Source: Tupaia tana
Taxonomy: Eukaryota > Chordata > Mammalia > Scandentia > Tupaiidae
Assembly (NCBI GenBank): GCA_026018925.1
Contig: JAKSZU010000164.1
Span: 62,001-126,000 of the forward strand
Reading direction: 5' to 3'
DNA: 64,000 bases
Shown: positions 58,801-64,000 of the stretch, piece by piece
Layout of the letters: the number at the start of each line of letters is the position of its first letter
Numbering within the stretch: position 1 is the first letter of the stretch
Made by a program: the position numbers and the translations under genes
The notes under the pieces: generated by a model
Told to the model about the DNA's origin: nothing
Database searches by the model: none
What the model saw: only the letters and a program-made list of their open reading frames with translations

Positions 58801-60827
58801 TTTTGTTAATAAGCCCTTCTGCTCCTTTCTCCAGGCAGGAGAGTTGAGCCATTCTCCGAGAAGATTCCACATGGATACTGGGAACTAGATATTTCAGGGC
58901 ACAGGCGAAATGAAGATTTTCGACTCATAATTCAGGCCTCCAGCAAGCAAAGCTAGTGTGGTAGGGAGCCCCTCTGGCCTTCTGTCCCTGTCTCTGTGTC
59001 TCTGAGTTCTCTGTCTCTCTCTGCTCCAGTCTCCTCATTTTTTTTTGGTAATTTTTCCTTTTTACGATTTTTTGAAAGGTAGAATTTCTCTCTGGCTCTC
59101 AGCTCCATCTTTTGTTTTGTTAATAAGCCCTTCTGCTCCTTTCTCCCAGGCAGGAGAGTTGAGCCATTCTCTGAGAAGTTTCCACATGGATACTGGGAAC
59201 AAGATACTTCAGGGCACAGGCGAAATGAAGATTTTCTACTCATAATTCAGCCTCCAGCAAGCAAAGCTAGTGTGGTAGGGAGCCCCCTCTGGCCTTCTAT
59301 CCCTGTCTCTGTGTCTCTGAGGTCTCTGTCTCTCTCTGCTCCTGTCTCCTAATTTTTTTTGGTAATTTTTCCTTTTTATGATTTTTTTAAAGGTAGAATT
59401 TCTCTCTGGCTCTCACTCCATGTTTTGTTTTGTTAATAAGCCCTTCTGCTCCTTTCTCCGAGGCAGGAGAGTTGAGCCATTCTCTGAGAAGGTTCCACAT
59501 GGATACTGGGAACTAGATATTTCAGGGCACAGGCAAAATGAAGATTTTCTACTCATAATTCAGCCTCCAGCAAGCAAAGCTAGTGTGGTAGCGAGCCCCT
59601 CTGGCCTTCTATCCCTGTCTCTGTGTCTCTGAGATCTCTATCGCTCTCTGCTCCTGTCTCATCATTTTTTTTGGTAATTTTTCCTTTTTACGATTATTTT
59701 AAAGGTAGAATTTCTCTCTGGCTCTCAGCTCCACCTTTTGTTTTGTTAATAAGCCCTTCTGCTCCTTTCTCCCAGGCAGGAGAGTTGAGCCATTCTCCGA
59801 GAAGATTCCACATGGATACTGGGAACTAGATATTTCAGGGCACAGGCGAAATGAAGATTTTCTACTCATAATTCAGCCTCCAGCAAGCAAAGCTAGTGTG
59901 GTAGGGAGCCCCCTCTGGCCTTCTGTCCCTGTCTCTGTGTCTCTGAGGTCTCTGTCTCTCTCTGCTCCAGTCTCCTCATTTTTTTTTGGTAATTTTTCCT
60001 TTTTACGATTTTTTTTAAAGGTAGAATTTCTCTCTGGCTCTCAGCTCCATCTTTTGTTTTGTTAATAAGCCCTTCTGCTCCTTTCTCCCAGGCAGGAGAG
60101 TTGAGCCATTCTCTGAGAAGTTTCCACATGGATACTGGGAACTAGATATTTCGGGGCACAGGCGAAATGAAGATTTTCTACTCATAATTCAGCCTCCAGC
60201 AAGCAAAGCTAGTGTGGTAGGGAGCCCCTCTGGCCTTCTATCCCTGTCTCTGTGTCTCTGAGGTCTCTGTCTCTCTCTGCTCCTGTCTCCTAATTTTTTT
60301 TGGTAATTTTTCCTTATTACGATTTTTTTAAAGGTAGAATTACTCTCTGGCTCTCACTCCATGTTTTGTTTTGTTAATAAGCCCTTCTGCTCCTTTCTCC
60401 CAGGCAGGAGAGTTGAGCCATTCTCTGAGAAGATTCCACATGGATACTGGGAACTATATATTTCAGGGCACAGGCGAAATGAAGATTTTCTACTCATAAT
60501 TCAGCCTCCAGCAAGCAAAGCTAGTGTGGTAACGAGCCCCTCTGGCCTTCTATCCCTGTCTCTGTGTCTCTGAGATCTCTACCTCTCTTTGCTCCTGTCT
60601 CATCATTTTTTTTGGTAATTTTTCCTTTTTACGATTTTTTTAAAGGTAGAATTTTCTCTCTGGTCTCAGCTCCATCTTTTGTTTTGTTAATAAGCCCTTC
60701 TGCTCCTTTCTCCCAGGCAGGAGAGTTGAGCCATTCTCTGAGATGATTCCACATGGATACTGGGAACTAGATATTTCAGGGCACAGGCGAAATGAAGATT
60801 TTCTACTCATAATTCAGCCTCCAGCAA
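55820..60827 (+). repeat. 24-monomer HOR, copy 3, truncated to 16 monomers
   Basis: Order O1 O2 N H I E R F K P' L F K P F K' matches the first 16 monomers of the 24-mer, at +8141 to +8144 bp from copy 2. The offset equals 7518 plus the U-V dimer. The GAGGTCTCTCTCTCTG deletion (near 57758), CTAGTGGGGTAG (near 58640) and TTTTTATGATT (near 59376) are shared. It carries more private changes than copy 2, such as CTTCGATCC near 58354, TTCAGGCCTCC near 58932 and TTTTCTCTCTGGTCTC near 60652. The J E R F M K P' M end is missing. Confidence 0.9.
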
Positions 60828-62078
60828 GCAAAGCTAGTGTGGTAGGGAGCCCCTCTGGCCTTCTATCCCTGTCTCTGTGTCTCTGAGGTCTCTGTCTCTC
60901 TCTGCTCCTGTCTCCTCATTTTTTTTTGGTAATTTTTCCTTTTTACGATTTTTTTAAAGGTAGAATTTCTCTGTGGCTCTCAGCTCCATCTTTTGTTTTG
61001 TTAATAAGCTCTTCTGCTCATTTCTCCCAGGCAGGAGAGTTGAGCCATTCTCTGAGAAGTTTCCACATGGATACTGGGAACTAGATATTTCAGGGCACAG
61101 GCGAAATGAAGATTTTCTACTCATAATTCAGCCTCCAGCAAGCAAAGCTAGTGTGGCAGGGAGCCCCTCTGGCCTTCTATCCTGTCTCTGTGTCTCTGAG
61201 GTCTCTGTCTCTCTCTGCTCCAGTCTCCTCATTTTTTTGGTAATTTTTCCTTTTTACGATTTTTTTAAAGGTAGAATTTCTCTCTGGCTCTCAGCTCCAT
61301 CTTTTGTTTTGTTAATAAGCCCTTCTGCTCCTTTCTCCCAGGCAGGAGAGTTGAGCCATTCTCTGAGAAGATTCCACATGGATACTGGGAACTAGATATT
61401 TCAGGGCACAGGCGAAATGAAGATTTTCTACTCATAATTCAGCCTCCAGTAAGCAAAGCTAGTTTGGTAGGGAGCCCCTCTGGCCTTCTGTCCCTGTCTC
61501 TGTGTCTCTGAGGTCTCTGTCTCTCTCTGCTCCTGTCTCCTCATTTTTTTTTTGGTAATTTTTCCTTTTTACGATTTTTTTAAAGGTAGAATTTCTCTGT
61601 GGCTCTCAGCTCCATCTTTTGTTTTGTTAATAAGCCCTTCTGCTCCTTTCTCCCAGGCAGGAGAGTTGAGCCATTCTCTGAGAAGTTTCCACATGGATAC
61701 TGGGAACTAGATACTTCAGGGCACAGGCGAAATGAAGATTTTCTACTCATAATTCAGCCTCCAGCAAGCAAAGCTAGTGTGGTAGCGAGCCCCTCTGGCC
61801 TTCTATCCCTGTTTCTGTGTCTCTGAGATCTCTACCTCTTTGCTCCTGTCTCCTCATTTTTTTTGGTAATTTTTCCTTTTTACGATTTTTTTAAAGGTAG
61901 AATTTCTCTCTGGCTCTCAGCTCCATCTTTTGTTTTGTTAATAAGCCCTTCTGCTCCTTTCTCCCAGGCAGGAGAGTTGAGCCATTCTCTGAGATGATTC
62001 CACATGGATACTGGGAACTAGATATTTCAGGGCACAGGCGAAATGAAGATTTTCTACTCATAATTCAGCCTCCAGCAA
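60828..62078 (+). repeat. 4-monomer unit (O' Q R K'), copy 1
   Basis: It begins with an O-like monomer having TTTCTCTGTGGCTC and AAGCTCTTCTGCTCATTTC, then Q (GGCAGGGAGC), R and K'. The same O' Q R run restarts at +1251 bp. CTATCCTGTC near 61177 lacks one C and CTACCTCTTTGC near 61830 is a further local deletion. Confidence 0.83.
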
Positions 62079-63019
62079 GCAAAGCTAGTGTGGTAGGGAG
62101 CCCCTCTGGCCTTCTATCCCTGTCTCTGTGTCTCTGAAGTCTCTGTCTCTCTCTGCTCCTGTATCCTCATTTTTTTTTGGTAATTTTTCCTTTTTACGAT
62201 TTTTTTAAAGGTAGAATTTCTCTGTGGCTCTCAGCTCCATCTTTTGTTTTGTTAATAAGCTCTTCTGCTCATTTCTCCCAGGCAGGAGAGTTGAGCCATT
62301 CTCTGAGAAGTTTCCACATGGATACTGGGAACTAGATATTTCAGGGCACAGGCGAAATGAAGATTTTCTACTCATAATTCAGCCTCCAGCAAGCAAAGCT
62401 AGTGTGGCAGGGAGGCCCTCTGGCCTTCTATCCCTGTCTCTGTGTCTCTGAGGTCTCTGTCTCTCTCTGCTCCAGTCTCCTCATTTTTTTTGGTAATTTT
62501 TCCTTTTTACGATTTTTTTAAAGGTAGAATTTCTCTCTGGCTCTCAGCTCCATCTTTTGTTTTGTTAATAAGCCCTTCTGCTCCTTTCTCCCAGGCAGGA
62601 GAGTTGAGCCATTCTCTGAGAAGATTCCACATGCATACTGGGAACTAGATATTTCAGGGCACAGGCGAAATGAAGATTTTCTACTCATAATTCAGCCTCC
62701 AGTAAGCAAAGCTAGTTTGGTAGGGAGCCCCTCTGGCCTTCTGTCCCTGTCTCTGTGTCTCTGAGGTCTCTGTCTCTCTCTGCTCCTGTCTCCTCATTTT
62801 TTTTTGGTAATTTTTCCTTTTTACGATTTTTTTAAAGGTAGAATTTCTCTCTGGCTCTCAGCTCCATCTTTTGTTTTGTTAATAAGCCCTTCTGCTCCTT
62901 TCTCCCAGGCAGGAGAGTTGAGCCATTCTCTGAGAAGTTTCCACATGGATACTGGGAACTAGATACTTCAGGGCACAGGCGAAATGAAGATTTTCTACTC
63001 ATAATTCAGCCTCCAGCAA
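62079..63019 (+). repeat. Partial second 4-mer unit (O' Q R)
   Basis: O', Q and R repeat the preceding unit at +1251 bp, with CTGTATCCTC near 62159 and GGAGGCCCTC near 62412 as private changes. The fourth monomer is class F instead of K', so the second unit is incomplete. Confidence 0.82.
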
Positions 63020-64000
63020 GCAAAGCTAGTGTGGTAGTGAGCCCCTCTGGCCTTCTATCCCTGTCTCTGTGTCTCTGAGGTCTCTGTCTCTCTCTGCTCC
63101 TGTCTCCTAATTTTTTTTGGTAATTTTTCCTTTTTACGATTTTTTTAAAGGTAGAATTTCTCTCTGGCTCTCACTCCATGTTTTGTTTTGTTAATAAGCC
63201 CTTCTGCTCCTTTCTCCGAGGCAGGAGATTTGAGCCATTCTCTGAGAAGGTTCCACATGGATACTGGGAACTAGATATTTCAGGGCACAGGCGAAATGAA
63301 GATTTTCTACTCATAATTCAGCCTCCAGCAAGCAAAGCTAGTGTGGTAGCGAGCCCCTCTGGCCTTCTATCCCTGTCTCTGTGTCTCTGAGATCTCTATC
63401 TGTCTCTGCTCCTGTCTCATCATTTTTTTTGGTAATTTTTCCTTTTTACGATTTTTTTAAAGGTAGAATTTCTCTCTGGCTCTCAGCTCCATCTTTTGTT
63501 TTGTTAATAAGCCCTTCTGCTCCTTTCTCCCAGGCAGGAGAGTTGAGCCATTCTCCGAGAAGATTCCACATGGATACTGGGAACTAGATATTTCAGGACA
63601 CAAGCGAAATGAAGATTTTCTACTCATAATTCAGCCTCCAGCAAGCAAAGCTAGTGTGGTAGGGAGCCCCTCTGGCCTTCTGTCCCTGTCTCTGTGTCTC
63701 TGAGTTCTCTGTCTCTCCCTGCTCCAGTCTCCTCATTTTTTTTGGTAATTTTTCCTTTTTACGATTTTTTTAAAGGTAGAATTTCTCTCTGGCTCTCAGC
63801 TCCATCTTTTGTTTTTGTTAATAAGCCCTTCTGCTCCTTTCTCCCAGGCAGGAGAGTTGAGCCATTCTCTGAGAAGATACCACATGGATACTGGGAACTA
63901 GATATTTCAGGGCACAGGCGAAATGAAGATTTTCTACTCATAATTCAGCCTCCAGCAAGCAAAGCTAGTGTGGTAGGGATCCCCTCTGGCCTTCTATCCC
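63020..64000 (+). repeat. Right edge: F K P' and the start of M
   Basis: Monomers start at 63020, 63332, 63645 and 63959 (partial). The order F K P' M and the marks GGACACAAGCG and CTCCCTGCTCCAG match the ends of 36080-40157 and of the 24-mer. The right flank outside the window may therefore continue with an O1-type unit. Confidence 0.82.

Larger units (their letters stand above)
1..64000. repeat. Tandem satellite array, ~313-bp monomer, 204 copies with HOR structure
   Basis: The anchor GCAAAGCTAG and every other landmark recur at intervals of about 313 bp (starts at 1, 315, 628, 944, 1257, 1570, 1884, 2198 and so on, up to 63959). No non-repeat base interrupts the series and all monomers face the same way. 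That gives 204 complete monomers and a 42-bp partial at the right edge, so the array extends beyond both ends of the window. Monomers look roughly 93-99% alike by eye; most differences are shared class-defining substitutions or T-tract length changes. Composition is pyrimidine-rich on the + strand, about 44% G+C, with two CpGs per consensus monomer. Such size, homogeneity and higher-order order are typical of vertebrate heterochromatic satellite DNA. I do not recognise the family. A macrosatellite or a very large VNTR in a gene desert remains possible. Confidence 0.98.

Noticed and set aside
60973-61395. Longest ORF, 140 codons
   Set aside because: It stays open only because two adjacent monomers carry small deletions (a C lost in CTATCCTGTC and a short T run). 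The translated text is the standard satellite peptide, so it is not a gene.
1-64000. CRISPR array
   Set aside because: The repeats are contiguous 313-bp units with no unique spacers between short direct repeats.

Overview
The whole 64-kb window is one uninterrupted tandem satellite array. I find no protein-coding gene, RNA gene, transposon insertion, CRISPR array or unique sequence. A monomer of about 313 bp repeats head to tail in one orientation from base 1 to base 64000. Phased on GCAAAGCTAG, there are 204 complete monomers (1-63958, mean about 313.5 bp, usual range 311-316) plus a 42-bp start of the next. The monomer is about 44% G+C by hand count of one copy. It is strongly pyrimidine-skewed on the + strand and has only two CpGs in its consensus. 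Multi-kilobase higher-order structure together with CpG depletion suggests a vertebrate, probably mammalian, heterochromatic array (pericentromeric, centromeric, subtelomeric or sex-chromosome). The sequence itself does not identify the species or satellite family, and I do not recognise it.

The monomers are not identical. They fall into recurring variant classes, which I labelled by eye from shared diagnostic changes (K, P, Q, D, E, R, L, F, H, I, J, N, S1, S2, M, O1, O2, U, V, P'). The class order shows layered higher-order repeats (HORs). Region by region: 1-3452 is a mixed block (R' K P Q Q D E/G H I J E). 3453-9413 and 9414-15375 are two tandem copies of a 19-monomer, ~5.96-kb HOR. 15376-21338 is a recombined mosaic of the same classes. 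21339-27935 holds three copies of a 6-monomer, ~1.89-kb HOR (S1 S2 N H I J), the last two directly adjacent. 27936-33570 reuses cassettes of the 19-mer. 33571-35454 holds unusually diverged, mostly single-copy monomers. 35455-36079 is a diverged U-V dimer. 36080-40157 introduces the O/M/P' classes. 40158-47677 and 47678-55195 are two near-identical copies of a 24-monomer, ~7.52-kb HOR. 55196-55819 is a second U-V dimer. 55820-60827 is a third, 16-monomer partial copy of the 24-mer. 60828-64000 ends with a short 4-mer duplication and a return to F K P' M.

The ORFs of 60-140 codons are by-products of the repeat. The same few peptides recur dozens of times in overlapping frames, 313 is not a multiple of three, and T-tract length changes break frame. 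The points most worth checking are the HOR structure and its recombination junctions, the repeated U-V dimer, and an intron-like arrangement in each monomer (donor-like GGTAAK, branch-like TTAAT, pyrimidine tract and CAG|G acceptor). No novel enzymatic or defence system is visible.
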